Positions 10,723-24,300 of a DNA stretch of 64,000 bases are shown here, in pieces. Within the stretch, counting starts at the first letter, position 1, and every line of letters begins with the position of its first letter. The translations under genes were made by a program, and so were the position numbers. Source of the stretch: Haliclystus octoradiatus (taxonomy: Eukaryota > Cnidaria > Staurozoa > Stauromedusae > Haliclystidae); contig OU744448.1 in NCBI GenBank assembly GCA_916610825.1, positions 27,116,107 to 27,180,106 of the forward strand. The letters are read 5' to 3'. Below the pieces are notes generated by a model. That model did no database searches. It saw nothing but the letters and a program-made list of their open reading frames with translations, and was not told where the DNA came from.

Positions 10723-12493
10723 TAAAATTAAACTAAAGAACTAATAACTAAATTACTCCTGGACAGGACATCATTGTAGCTACGTATAGCATAAACTATA
10801 CTGTTACCCAGTCGTTCATGCTAATAATTTAACCATGGAATGAAAATTGAACACAGAAACTTCGCATAAAGGTTAAGCCTAAAATGTTTACTATATTCTA
10901 TATACATATACCGTCAAACCTGTTATAACAGTCATCTCTATACAGTGGTCATCTGTTCAAATTGGTCACTTTTGCAATGGCTTAAAATAGTATATTCTAT
11001 TGAATCAAAGATTGATGAGCTTGACTACAGTGTTGACGATTTACCCTTTTTTTAGTTCATTGTTTGGTTTGAGCAGACAAAGGAAGCTTGTATGAAGAAA
11101 AGATCTTCCTCCACTTTTAAAATTTGCTAAATTCCTCAACCATTAACTCTCCTTTCATTAATAATCCTCAATAAATTTTCGTAACTTTGAATACAAGTGA
11201 GTAAAATTGTAGGGTTCATAATATGTGTTTGGCAGATATTCATAATTTCGCTGTGAAAAACAGTTCAGGAGTTCGTGAACAGTCCATGAACAATTCATGA
11301 ACGTTAAATGGCCCAAAGTCTTCATGAACTGTTTATGAACTGCCCGTGAAGGTTCAAGAACTGTTCCTGAACTCCTGAACTGTTTTTTGCAAGGGATCTA
11401 TCAAATCTGTTATATAATAATTGGGAAAATAGTTCATAAATCTTAAATGGCCTAGGATTATGAACATTTCATGAGTACTAAAATGCTAATAAACAGTTTA
11501 TGTACATTCAAATGTTAGTGAACAGTTCATGAATAATCAATTGTTAATGAACAGTTCATGTACTGTTTATAAATGATTCACGAGCTTCTCCCAAACCTCA
11601 TGAATCATTAATTAACATTTGAACATCCATGAACTGTTCAATAACATTTGATTATTCATGGACTGTTCATGAACATTTAAATATTCATGGATAAATTTTA
11701 AATCAACTTAGCAATTCATGAACTGCTCATAAATTGTTCATGAAACTTCGGCCAATCAAATTTCTGAACTATTTTCCCAAGAAAGATTATTATATAACGG
11801 ATTCGATAGATCCACAACGAAAAACAATTCAGGAGTTCATGAACTATTCAAAAACAGTCAATGAACCTACAAGGACAGTTCATTACCAAATCATGAAAAC
11901 TTGAAGCCATTTAACGTTCATGAGCTGTTCGTGGACAGTTCATGAACTCCTGGACTGTTTTTCCCAGGCATATTGTGAAGGTCTACCAAATACACGATGT
12001 GAACCCTACACTCACTTGTATTCAAAGTTACGAAAATATGTTGACGATTATTGATGAAAGGAAAGTTAATGGTTGAGGAATTTTGCAAATTTTTAAAAGT
12101 GGAGCTAATTATTTTCTTCATACAAGTTTACTTTGTCTACCCAGATGAAACAAGAACAAGAAAAAAAGTAAATCATCAAAGCTGCAGCCAAGCTCATCAT
12201 TCTTTGATTCAATAGAATATACTATTTTAAGACATTGCAATAGTGACCAATTTGAACAGGTGGTCGCTGTATAGAGATGACTGTTGTTACAGGTTTGATG
12301 GTATATGGATATATATAGTATAGTCAACATTTTGGTCATAACCTTTAGGTGGAGCTCCTGTGTATAATTTTCATTCCATGGTTAAATTATTAACATGAAC
12401 GACTGGGTAACTGTAGTCTACGCTATACGTAGTTACAATGATGTCCTGTCGAGGAATAATTAAGTAATTAGTTCTTTAGTTTAATTTTACTTG
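10723..12493. repeat. Large palindrome (long inverted-repeat, foldback-like)
   Basis: The left arm, about 10723-11400, matches the reverse complement of the right arm, about 11800-12493. Paired landmarks: cattccatggttaaattatta, aggacatcattgtagct, ttcaaattggtcac, cctcaaccattaact, ttcaggagttc. The central 400 bp is filled with overlapping copies of tgttcatgaac-type palindromes. Arms differ by scattered substitutions and indels, so it is not recent. No protein is encoded. The outer edges show no clear target duplication. Both arms contain a pogo/Tigger-like terminal repeat (see 10911-12301). Confidence 0.75.
10911..12301. mobile_element. pogo/Tigger-like terminal repeats within the palindrome
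   Basis: CCGTCAAACCTGTTATAACA at 10911 and its inverted counterpart ending gttacaggtttgatgg at 12301 resemble pogo/Tigger ends, and both are flanked by TA (10909-10910 and 12302-12303). A similar lone end is at 45545-45590. The inverted symmetry continues about 190 bp beyond these ends on both sides. They may therefore mark an element caught in an inverted duplication and not the true ends of the whole structure. Confidence 0.45.
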
Positions 12494-12499
12494 ACATCT

Positions 12500-12870
12500 T
12501 TGATCGTTATATTTGTCTTCTTACGTAGCCTCATTTTGGTAATTGGATACATAGTGACAATAAAGAAATTTTAAGTAAATTATATGAGCTAACTGAAGCA
12601 GGGATACTATTTCTGATGGCATTCCTTCAAATTAAATCACATGATTACACTGAAACTGACAGCCTCGCTTTCGTGTTTCGTCTGAGAATGCCATTAATCA
12701 AATTGCGAAATTAAGGCATTTTTCCTACTCCGATTTCGGAACATTTTGGAAATGTTGTTAAGCATAAAATGTGACCCTAGAATTGATAAAAAATGCTTCT
12801 GCAACAATTTGTGTGAGATTAAGGCTTATGTGGCTCGAAATGACTGTACTATAAGTTATTAATCTTGTCA
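12500..12870 (+). repeat. Dispersed repeat block, copy 2 (inverted partner at 2900-3245)
   Basis: Matches the minus strand of 2900-3245 from gtagcctcattttgg through ccctagaattgataaaaaatgcttctg. It sits directly against the outer edge of the palindrome at 12493. Whether the two copies belong to one transposon family or a segmental duplication cannot be settled from two copies. Confidence 0.6.
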
Positions 12871-14672
12871 AACTTTTTTTGGTGATTCTATGAATTGGTT
12901 AACACAAAAAGTGGAAACATTTTCCTCATAGCTAATGTAGAAGAAACACAAAGATCGGTCTTATATCCTGCATAATTAGCCCATAACTGGTCACTCTTGT
13001 CGTAAAACCAAAAGCAGTCCGTGTCTTTCCTATTAAACGCCTTTAAAACGTTCTAGCTTCAGATGCAAATTGATCTATCTAAGATGGGTGTGAATCCTTT
13101 TCTGAGCATGCGCAAATGCTTCAAAAATTGATCAATTGATGCGCTGTCCAGATATGAAATCGATCCGTGGTTTTATAAGACTATGATCAGAACAGACCTC
13201 TATGTTTAAACCTTTACAGACAGACTGCAACTCTATCAAAATGAGATAAATTTAAAATCAACTGTTTCTTTGCTGGTAGTGGCTCAAATAGAAGGAAGGA
13301 AGTGTTGTTTTTTGTTGCAGATTAAACACGAATATGAAAATTTGTACCCTGGGATGTAGAAGCGCTTGAATGCTATCTAGTGACTTCAGATCAAAATCAT
13401 AGAGCTCACAATGTAGGACAAAAGTACATTAGAAATGGGGAAAACAAATAGTTAGTTCCGAAATACTGTGAATTTTAATCTATTTTGAAAAAATCAAGTC
13501 TAAACTCAGACTCAATAAAGTCTACATCCTCGTTTTAAAAAAACCGTAACTTTCATGTAGGGAGAATAATTGTGTAGTACTTACGCTATCCTCCACTAGT
13601 AAACAAGTTTTAGTATTTGTTAATCTATCGTATTATAGCAATTAATGTTATTAATGCATAATTTTGGATAAGGAACACATTTATAGGTTGAGACCTTTAT
13701 GATCCCAATTTCAATCACAGGAAAAAATGAATGATGGAATGAAGTTGAATACACTAATTAAATACTACAAAAAATCATAAATTTTAATTTTATTAGCTTT
13801 ATATCGACGTGCTCCAAGTTGTACAGATTATAAACTATCTCATGTAAACACAATTTGCAATATTGGTATATATCGATGATCGGTGCTTAAGATTAAAATT
13901 TGTTATAAATGTTTCAATTGGTTGCATCAATACTATCAATTGAGATCCCGGAGTAAGATATTAAAATGCACATGACAACAAAAAAAGCACGCAAAAAGTT
14001 CAACACAGATTCAGGTAGCTAAATTTAAATGATGAAGAATAGTGAAATTGCTCTTTCATTTTGGACCCAGAAAAGCAGTGATACAATGCTGAATATGACC
14101 TATTTTCGATCAGTTACTTTATCAAACTCTGAAAGATAGTAAGATTGACAGGAGGGCACTATATATAGGGAAAAGGCAACTCAGCAATTTAAAATATCGT
14201 ATCACTCCTTTTGAGCGAAATCAAAAGTTTGTAACGTTCAAGTCAGCTATGCCCAACTTTGGGGCGCATTTTCGTCTTGAAAGGAATTCGTTTGAACCAG
14301 AAAAACATGAGATAAAAAGGATATTTAGTTTTGTCAACAGCGTTTTTGTTTTTCTGTTGTTGGAAAAGGCCCAAACACCTCTCAGAAATGGAAGTGATGT
14401 GGAAACATTTTTCACCATTCTTCCTTATTTTTCTCAGCTACCCGAATCTGTGTTCATACTTTTTGGTGTCATGTGCATTTCAAGAACCAACTGAGCATTT
14501 CGCATTATCAATTTAAGTGTCCACTCAATGATCAAAACCAATGAGCAAAGCAATGTGTGGCATTACACAAAATAAGTTGCACACAATTAGGCATTGCTGC
14601 TATGTATAGTGGATGTTGCATTTCCCTTCAGTTTAGCTTCATTTCACTTTCGTTTATAGAGATAATGGTAGG
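12871..14672. other. Non-coding stretch downstream of the glycosyltransferase-like gene
   Basis: No exon or element recognised. Overlapping open frames on both strands at 14221-14516 show no domain and no good splice sites. Part of this must be the gene's 3' UTR next to 14673. Confidence 0.5.
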
Positions 14673-15337
14673 CTACTGCTTGCTATTGCACATCTGTGCC
14701 TCATTGTCTAATGATTGAGCTTTGAGCTTTCCAACTTGAGTAATTAATTTGTAAATGTCTTGATTAACTGTTCCCAGTTTGTCTGATTTGAATTTGAATG
14801 GATGCACAAATGTTAGATTAGTATTATAATGTTTCCAGAGTGAATTCAGATCATACGGATCTACTCCTTTCTCTGGGAAATAATAACCATCGATTTCTTC
14901 AAAGTTTTCCTCGTCATCCAACATTCGCATAACGGTCGGAACAGCTATCTCTAAATAGAGTTGATGTTTGAAGACTAACTCAAACGCAAATTTGGCTAAT
15001 TTTGATACTTTATCTGGTATGTAAAAGAAATCAGAATAGCTATAAGGCATAATTGGTTTGCCGTTACCAAATTTAAGGAAATGAGATAATGCGGTCTGTG
15101 CCAAATCTTTGTCAATTCCGTCACTGTCCTTTGCTAGTGATTTAAGATGTAAATAAACCTTTCTGCATCGTTCTACTGAACCAGTAGGTGTATTCCACCA
15201 ATACCAGCGATCATGCTTATCGATTAAAACATTTTGGTTCTTAGTTACTATTAGATCACCTTGCCAAACTTTTGTTAAATCAAATTTCATCAAATTCCAC
15301 CAATTAACAACCATGTCGTCATTGATATAGAGATATC
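14673..15337 (-). CDS. Exon 3 (terminal) of the glycosyltransferase-like gene
   Basis: Begins after a ctttcag acceptor with GA completing the glycine of GYLYINDDM. It encodes 220 residues with a Trp/Tyr-rich segment (DRWYWWNTPTGSVERCRK), SYSDFFYIPDKVSKLAKF and an acidic EEIDGYYFPEKGVDPYDL, then an NLT site and TAA at the end. It carries most of the presumed catalytic domain. Confidence 0.8.
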
Positions 15338-18300
15338 CTGAAAGATATTAAAAATTAATTTCACGAACGTTATACAATATCAACGTATCAGCTAGGAGTT
15401 GAAAATTGTATACAATGATGCAAGCAGATGTCACAGAATAGTATGAGATGCATAAATTGATTGCGCAGTGGATGTTACAACATTTTAGTTGTTTTGCTAG
15501 TAAGTTTAAGCATTTGATCCTCTTCCGCACTTGACCTACTCAACATTCTTCAGTAGAAATACTATTATTGGTATTATATCGTGAACATTATTACAGGTTC
15601 GTAAACATTACAGAAATTTAAACCTGATTGCAACAAACCAAATAATTATCCTCAATACAAATCCGGGGGGGGTAACTCCAGCTCTTTAGGGACGGGGAGG
15701 TGCCACTTTGGAAAAAGGTAAAGTACCCAAAAAGTTCCAAAAATTTTGTTGATGCGACTCAAAAAGTTCCAGCAGATTGATTGATTTCAGGTAAATACAC
15801 AAAAATGATGCAAATTTTTTCCAAAATTCTTGAAAAGGTCAAAAATAGGATACCCAAAAGCTCCAAAATTTGAGATCTCATACCAAAAAAGTTTTTCTCA
15901 GCCGGAATATGCAGAGCATTCTATGTAAAAGAGTTGAGCCAAGTCATTGTGAGGCCGCAAAAATGGTCCAACTCAGAGCGAGGCAACGCACGAAAACTGC
16001 ATTTTGCAATGGCTACCGACCAGAGCCAATAAACTAGGATTGTCTGACTCGCGAAATTCTCGCTTTTAAGCATATCCTTTTGTCGATAATGAGGATTTTT
16101 ACTAAAAAATGGAATGGAAATATATTATAACTGCAGCGGAATCTCTTATTTAGCTGGAAAGTGTTTAAGCATTGCTGTATTTTCGAATGTTGTTGACTGC
16201 TTTACACAACGAGGCGAAAATGTCTTACTAAATAGGCTCACTTCAGTCGCCTCTAACAGTATAGCAGCAGCTCACTACGGATATTATTGAATTCTAAACC
16301 GTAGGAGTTGGTTGAACCAATGATTTATTTTAATTCAAATAAAAGGAGAAGGTTTCATTGTAATTTATTAGAACTGGTACTGGACCAGTTTTGAACTGGT
16401 TTGACTTCCCTTCTAAAATCGTTAAAGAGAAGGTCGAAAGAAATAATGGAAAGTTGACACGAAGAGTTATGATCATTGATTAGAATACCAAAATCAGTTT
16501 TTGTTGTTGTTAGATTCAGATAATTTATGACATATAATGTCTGTGTGTTGTATATCAGAAGGTTTTTAATAAGAACGAGTCAACTTAGTACTTATTTTAT
16601 AATTTAATCTTATAAGGCTATGTATATTATACGATGAATATACACTATAATTCTAAATTAACAATATCCAGATATATTTCGTATTTTCCCTCATTGCTAT
16701 TGATCTTAAAGCCTTCGTATAAGCTGATACCTATCTTCAGGCTCAGAGAGAAAACAGTTTCTTTTCGTTCAGAACTGTTTTTTCACATAATGACGACTGA
16801 GGCTTGATATATTGAGTTCTCTACACAACGCTACGACAAAGCCTATGTTGTTGAATCAACAATACTTGACGGCATCCCTGTTATGATATTTTGGTGTTAT
16901 AAAGTGAGTTACTCTTGATGAATTTAATATCTACTAGTGTTGCAAATTTTCAATTTTCAGAGGAGAGGTCAACTCTAGCTCCAGATGTTGCGGTGGTGTA
17001 TCGTTCAGGTTATTGTGTGGTTTTACGGTTTTTATTTACCTAGGTGTTATCTTAACTAGCTTATGATCATACAACTATTGACTATGAAAGTATGAACTAT
17101 GTTAACTTGTTACATTTTAATCATTAGCAATTAGAATGTACTATGTTTGAAAATTGTTAGAATTTGATATTGTCTATTTGCTGACTATGTTGTTCTCCTC
17201 CACTTATATTTAAGAATAATTATAATTTATGAAAATAATTGAAGGCAGATTCTTTATTTTTTATGTCACAGCTAAAATTATGTAGGGTCTTGTGTATAAA
17301 GTTTTACAATTACCTATCTCATTTTCCTTGTTGTAAATTAGTATGAATTCTGTTTTTGGATTTTAATGCTGTTTTCTTCCCTAACATTTTCAAGAATAAT
17401 TTTGCATTGTCTATCCTCTCATAAAAACAAAATTTATTAACAAAATGGAATGTTATCACATTACCCTTTTCAAAAGTCTTCCATGCCAGGGCTTCTCTCT
17501 TTACTTATATTTTGTATGAAGATAAAGTTGATGCTGCATAGCCCAACTGGTCTATTCTTGAAGTTTGGAATGAATAAATCCACCTTTTGAAATCTACTTA
17601 TGTAATGGTAGATGGAAAATAGAATTACCAGACGATCCATTTAACAATATGAGATAACATTATGTGTAAAATCATGCCAACAGAGCTTATTAAAGTTATT
17701 ATGCAGAATAAAAACGAAGACATGGTAAGCACTGTTTTCTGACAGAGTAGATTATATATTGTTAGGAATTTTGTGTCCTGTTTTTAGCTACTGAAACCAG
17801 GCAATGCTTTTCTCTGAATTTCTCTTTCAAGACAGAATCCTGGAAACTTTATACACTTCGGAAACCTGTTGCTGCATCCAAAGGCACAACAGCATCCCGT
17901 AATAAATAACAGAAATTCAACAAAGCATAGATCAACCATCAAAACAAGTTCCTTTCGCAATTCTACCCACGTGTTTTAGCGGTAAAAGTCAATTCCTGCG
18001 ATTATAAGGAAACAACAAAAAATAGCTTCGATTCAAAAATTAAAATAAATTACTTCCCGGTTTAAAATAAACGATTAGCAACGATTCCATATTCAGCACA
18101 ATATTTAGTAGCACGTAGGACAGCTCAATATTGTATAACAGAATAATAAATCGATACATATCGCAGAAATAGAGGGAAGAGCTTTTTCTCCAGTACAAAC
18201 TTTGTTAGAAAATCCGAGGTGTTGGACCAAATTCCAGCGGAAAAGTCACGTGCGGCCCTTAATCCAATCAGCGCTTTTAGCGGCGACTTCACAAATTGGC

Positions 18301-21300
18301 TCAACTCTTTTACATAGAAGGCTCTAGGAATATGGACCCAAAAAAGTGGCACATCCCCGTATAGCCGTCCTAATGGCCCCCGGAATACAAATATACTCCT
18401 GTAATCTTGTCATCATTATGTAAATTTAATTTCTAGCATGTTTAGTATCCTAATCATTTCAATCAAACCTGCTAGGAATAAGCCTCTTCGGAATCTAGAA
18501 TAATCATTGTTCTGACATGGGATGATCAGAGTGAATTCAATAGAAAGATCTCTCTTTTTTCCTCAGGGAATAGTATTAACAAAGAGAAACATGAAACTGA
18601 CAAGGATCAAAGAGATCCAATTAGTCAATTTCTGAAACATCCAAATGAACTTCAGGCTGATAATTACTTTACAGGCAATTGCCAATTTCAGGTGTAAGTG
18701 TCAATCATTGATTTAATGATAAATATATCCTCGAATGCGGATAAAGGGAGCATATAATATTAAGGGATTACATCACTCCTGTGAGTGGGTTATCGGAATT
18801 TAGATCCACGAGTTCACTTACAACAAACGAAAAATCCATATCGTAAACGAGGCCGCCGAGTTTACGATATGGATTTCAAGTTTGTTGTTAGAGAACAAGT
18901 GGGTCTAAATTTCGATGGTCCACGAACAAAGAGTGATGTAATCATTTTAATAATCATGTAACATAACCTTTGTCTGGAACATCAATTATCTCTAATTAAT
19001 TTCACTACAACAACGATTTGTTTTGGCTAACTTAATGGGTCATTGATTTTTTATTAAATGCAATTTGAATGAAATTGTTACGAATATCATTTAAAAATGT
19101 AACGCGAAGAATTCAACATGTTTGCAATATTAGAAATATATAATAAAAGCTACATCTGAATATAGCAAAACCCAAGTTCGTACTTTTTTTTAATATCTCA
19201 ATTGAATTTTCAATTACAGAGTATACATTTAAGTTGATTTATGGAAAAATATTCAATCTGTCGCAGCTAGTAGCCATTTTCAAAACATGTGTTCTAGTTG
19301 CTTGGCTAAAACCGTGCAGGTATAGGTCTATAGCCGCACACGTATAGACCTATACCTGCACGCTTTTTTGGGTTGCCATGGAATTTTGTGGGTTGTCTTG
19401 ACATAACCTCTAAACACGTGGTACAAATCCACCAATCATGATACAAGTTTTTTTCAAGTGATTATTAAATGTCTTTATTTGATACCTTTCAAATAACATA
19501 CATAATGTAACATACTACAGGGAGAAGTTTATATAATTTAACTATGTAATCAGTGACTAAATGTATATGATGCAATTAATTAATTACATTTTGGAGACTA
19601 CGTTCAAAGGTGCTCAAAGTTTTACAATTAACAATATCATTTGACAAAGCATTCAACAGGCATATGGTACGGTGGTAGTAAAAATTATTTCACACATCGT
19701 TTATTGCCGTTGATTTGTTTATTGATGACTTTGACTTATTGTAATTGTTTTTACGATGCTAGATCGTTGGATGCGTTCTACTACAGAAATATTCTATTTC
19801 AGATGTGGAGAGTACACTTGCGTGGCATATTCAAGGAATGGACGGACATAGACAACATTGATGATGATGAAGTAGTAGAGCAGTACGAGAAGAATGTACG
19901 ACTGATTATTTTATCTCTACAAATACTTTAGCTTAAAATGTTGACACATTTTTTTTTTCTTTTTCTATCAGTTTCCACAAACCGGGTAAGCTTGGAGCTT
20001 TTTTTTCATCGGGGTGGTTGGTTAATTTGTTAGTATTTTGAAGCTTGTGTGCGTTTGATAGCCGGATGCCTTTCCTGACGCCAAGCTATAATGCTCCTGG
20101 CAGGGATTGCACCCGAGACCATGCGGGCCGTGGTCGGTCCAACGCCCTAGCCACTACATCAAGGCCGCATTTGATGACCGTATAGTATCTCCTTGGATTG
20201 AACAATAATTTTTAATGAAAAAACATTATGCGTCAGTCTGTTCCACTTTAGGATTCTTTTATGATGATGTTATTGTACATCTACTGGTATATACCATTGA
20301 ATGCAAGCTTATGTAATTTGTGTAAAATAGTTTAAAGTAAAATAAAAATTCATGCAAATCCATTCATTTACTTCAACTGTGTCCAATAAAAATAAATATC
20401 ATATTTATAGGATTAATGAGATATTTCTGTACATTTCTAGAATTCTAGAAAAATTCCAAACATGAAAATTTGCCGATTAGCCACCTGCATCAAGGTGAGC
20501 GGAGAGTCAAAGTATCTATTCATGACTGTTGTCTACTATAAAGATTTGTTAGCGCTCAGTATATTAATTATATTTAACAATCATTTGAAAAAACTCGAGT
20601 CATGATTGGTGGATTTGTACCACTTGCCATCAAGACAACCCACGATATTCCATGGCAACCACAACCAGGTAGAACACATGTTTTGAAAATGGCGACATAT
20701 AGCTGCTACAGATTGAATATTTTTTCAGGAAATCAAATCAAATGTATACTCTGTAATTGAAAATTCAATTGAGAAATTCAAAAAAGTAACAACTTGGGAT
20801 TTGCTATACTCAGATGTAACTTTTACTATATTTTTCATATTGCAAACATGTTTGAAAAACGATTATGTTGCATTCTTGGCGTTATATTTTAAAATGATAT
20901 TTGTAAGAATTTCATTGAAATTGTATTTAATGACAAGTCAATGACCCATTAAATTAGAAAACAAATCATTGTTGTAGTGAAATTGATGAGAGATATTGAT
21001 GTTCCAGAAAAAGGTGATGTTGTCATTGAACTCGTTGGTCAAAATTCCGATAACCCATTCACAAGAGCGATGTAATCCCTTAGTAACCTAATGTATATAA
21101 CTGTGATTGCGTTTAAGGACAAATAAAATGTGACAACTGCCATTGAAGAGCATACCAATTAAGGCTACATATGTAAGCTGGGATTCAGGGCATCCATCAA
21201 CTTTAAATTTATTCTTTTCGCTTAAAAATTATGAAAGATAATCGAAGCGTTGCAACTCTCAGAGTTTTCTTTTGAGTCGCCATCCTTCATTTTTTTAAAA

Positions 21301-24300
21301 TGTTGATTAGAATAGTAATGAGGAACCTGTATACTTATGAACTCCCACTTACCCCACCTTACCTTCATTTTTTAATATGCAATAATTAGCCATTAGCCTC
21401 ACCTACATATATATTTATTTATGCAGATTGATTGATTAGCTATGTTATGATCAATAGCTCAATAAGAAAGATATTATTGCATTTTAGGACATTCAACAAG
21501 AAAATCCCCTTTGATCAGAAGGAAGGTAAAGCGAAGTAAGTGGGAGTTCATAAGTATACAGGTTTATTATTGCTATTATAATCAACATTTTAAATTGAAT
21601 GATAGCGACTCAAAAGAAAACGCTGAGAGTTGCAACGTTTCGTTTATCATTTACCAATTTCAAGCGAAAAAGAATAAATTTAAAGTTGACATAGAATAGA
21701 ATTTTATTTCAACCACATGATTAAAAGATATATACAGGCTAAAGACATTGATTAATGAAATATGATATGCAGTGGTTGACGTCATCTCGTAAGCAAAATT
21801 TGCTTTTCTATTGAGAGACGCTATGGAGTTTATGAATGACATGGGTACAAAAATGGTATATTTAAATACCCATGTCAGGAAACAAAAATGGTATATTTAA
21901 TTAAACTAAAAGAAAATTCAAGATTAATTGTAATTAAGAAGTTAACATACTATAAAAAAATACAATTTAATAACATACGTATAGCAGTCTTGGTACGTGC
22001 AAACGGAATAGTATAAATTTATAATGTTCTTTCGAATATAGTTAATGAAAGTAGTAGACGATGAATATAAATTTTAAGGAAAGGGATAAGTGAAACCATT
22101 CCAAAGTGTTGGAAATCTATAATTTGGTAATGATTGTAGCATTTTTTAGTTACAAAAGGATTTTCAAAAACATTTAACATTCTGAATCTGGATTCAAAAA
22201 AATTTAACATTGATAGTAAAAAGAAGGGACAGCATCATTGGCAGTTAACAATCTATGCATAAAAGAAACCGCCTTTAAAATTGTATAAATCTTTTTATTT
22301 CGCTAAATATTTCATCAGTGGCTCGGCATGGGATAGGTACTTTGCGTTCATTTTAATCCTCTCACACTTTTTGTGCAACAACTCTAACCGTGAAACATTT
22401 GCGTGACCCCAAATCCCAAATTTATTTATCATTTCATAGAGTCGAAAAATACAAATTATATAGTTCGTCATTTTCTGTAGCAGTTTTTGCTCTTTATTCG
22501 AAATTCTCAAGTGATTTTAATATTTCTGCGATGGAAGAAACAACTACAACATTCATACCCTTCAACGTGACAAAGAAAGTACATACGATTCAGAGACTGA
22601 TTATAAAATGTAGTGAGATTTAATTTTAAATTGCCCACGAAGTAGAGCAAAGAAGGACAACCAAAAAGAAAGATATTATTGAACGAGAATAATTTGAATA
22701 AATAAAAATCTTAATCGAATGATACCGAAGAGGATTTTCCCTCATAGAAATTTCATTCCGGTTCCTGATTTTGTGAAAATGCTGGCTTCATAAGGGGAAG
22801 TTGAGTTCTTTAAGTGCAGGCAATTGGGCAGCATTTTAAACCAGTTCACACAAATAAAAAGTAAACTTAATTTTAATCGCTTGAAAATGTCACATTAGTA
22901 CAATGACGAAACGTCGCAAAATTGCATCTATTATCGCTTCTGCCTTCCTACACTGAAAAATCCATTTGCTAGCGTAGGCTATTATTCGTGTTTTAAGCAT
23001 CACGTTTTCTTAAAACAAGAATTAAATGGTGTGAACATTTCATTAAGAATATATTTCTTGAATCAAGAAAAATATTCTACGCTAGACTAAAACTGCTCGA
23101 ATTATTGTAATGATCTGAGCGATTTCTTTAATCACGAATAACTTGGTTTCCTAGGTTAAATTTGCTTGTGATCATGTATTTGGATTTTATAAAAATATAT
23201 AGTATCACTTCCACTGATATTAGCCCTATAAATTCATACTGTTTTGTGCTTTTGACTCAAAAATTCAATATTCATTTGTAATGAGTAGATAGTGGATTTT
23301 TAAATGGAAATTATAATATATAGAAAACTATTATGATCGGCTGAAATTCCCTTCATCCTATGTCTCAGATTTAGCCCAAATTAATCTAGTAATTCAGAAA
23401 AGCTCGTAGAATATCAACACAAACATTCACAATGCTTTTTGCTCGTAAAATCAAAACTTCTCAAAATTGTTTAATCGATTTTTCATAAAATCAAAACCTC
23501 ATACATTTATTTAATAGAATTACTCATGGTAGTTAGTTTACGAAATATGAAATAGATAATATGATTATGTTGAAAAATATAATGATTAGTTATATGCCAG
23601 TTATATGTTAAAGGTACCGATTTGTTAATATCAACATGATAATTCACAATGCTTTTTGCTCATAAATTCAAAACTTGCTCTTAATATTTATCAATAAATT
23701 TTTTGTAATATGTTTAAAAGCCAGTATCGAGCTTTTCCAATCTTTTGCTTTGGAAGAAAGATGCCGATAAAGCTTAAGATACAGTTAGGATTGTAGGGGT
23801 GTTATACATATCTCATTATTTCTTTGTGGATATATCTGGTTGTGGATTTCCCCTCCCCCCAGGGAGATAAGATAGTAAAACACACCAGCAAGATAATTTG
23901 ACGATTATAGATTATTTTCTTTCTGAAACAGTCCTACCTCGTCTTCCTGGCTTATCACGCATTGCGTTGATTACGCAGTTGTATCCAAGGGTACCACTCC
24001 ATCCAGTATCAACAACATTCAAATCTTTAACTGTTGCATTCTTTGAATCTTTTTTGCCACAGAAATAGATTTCTGCAAAAACAACGCTGTAAAACTCCTT
24101 CAGTCTGGGAATGTTACCATAAATTGGTGAATTGAATGTCACAACAAGAATGATGCTTTTGAAATGCGATCTAGCAGTTATTGGGCAATGATGTTTGTTA
24201 GCTATTTTTTTTCTTTTCTCTGAAATTGAAGACAGCCGTTTATTATCGAGTTAAATTTGCACAATGGAATAACCATAAATTACCGAACAGAATGAAAGTC

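Larger units (their letters stand above)
18761..21082. mobile_element. Long-inverted-repeat element in intron 2
   Basis: Ends TAAGGGATTACATC at 18761 and GATGTAATCCCTTA at 21082. The arms, about 18761-19470 and 20570-21082, are inverted copies (landmarks attacagagtatacattt, ccaccaatcatga, gacccattaa, gggttatcggaatt). The centre holds a SINE and an open frame at 19641-19931 (96 residues, unrecognised; one stretch MWRVHLRGIFKEWTDIDN follows an acceptor-like attctatttcag). Target duplication unclear (TA possible). Superfamily unknown. Confidence 0.65.
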
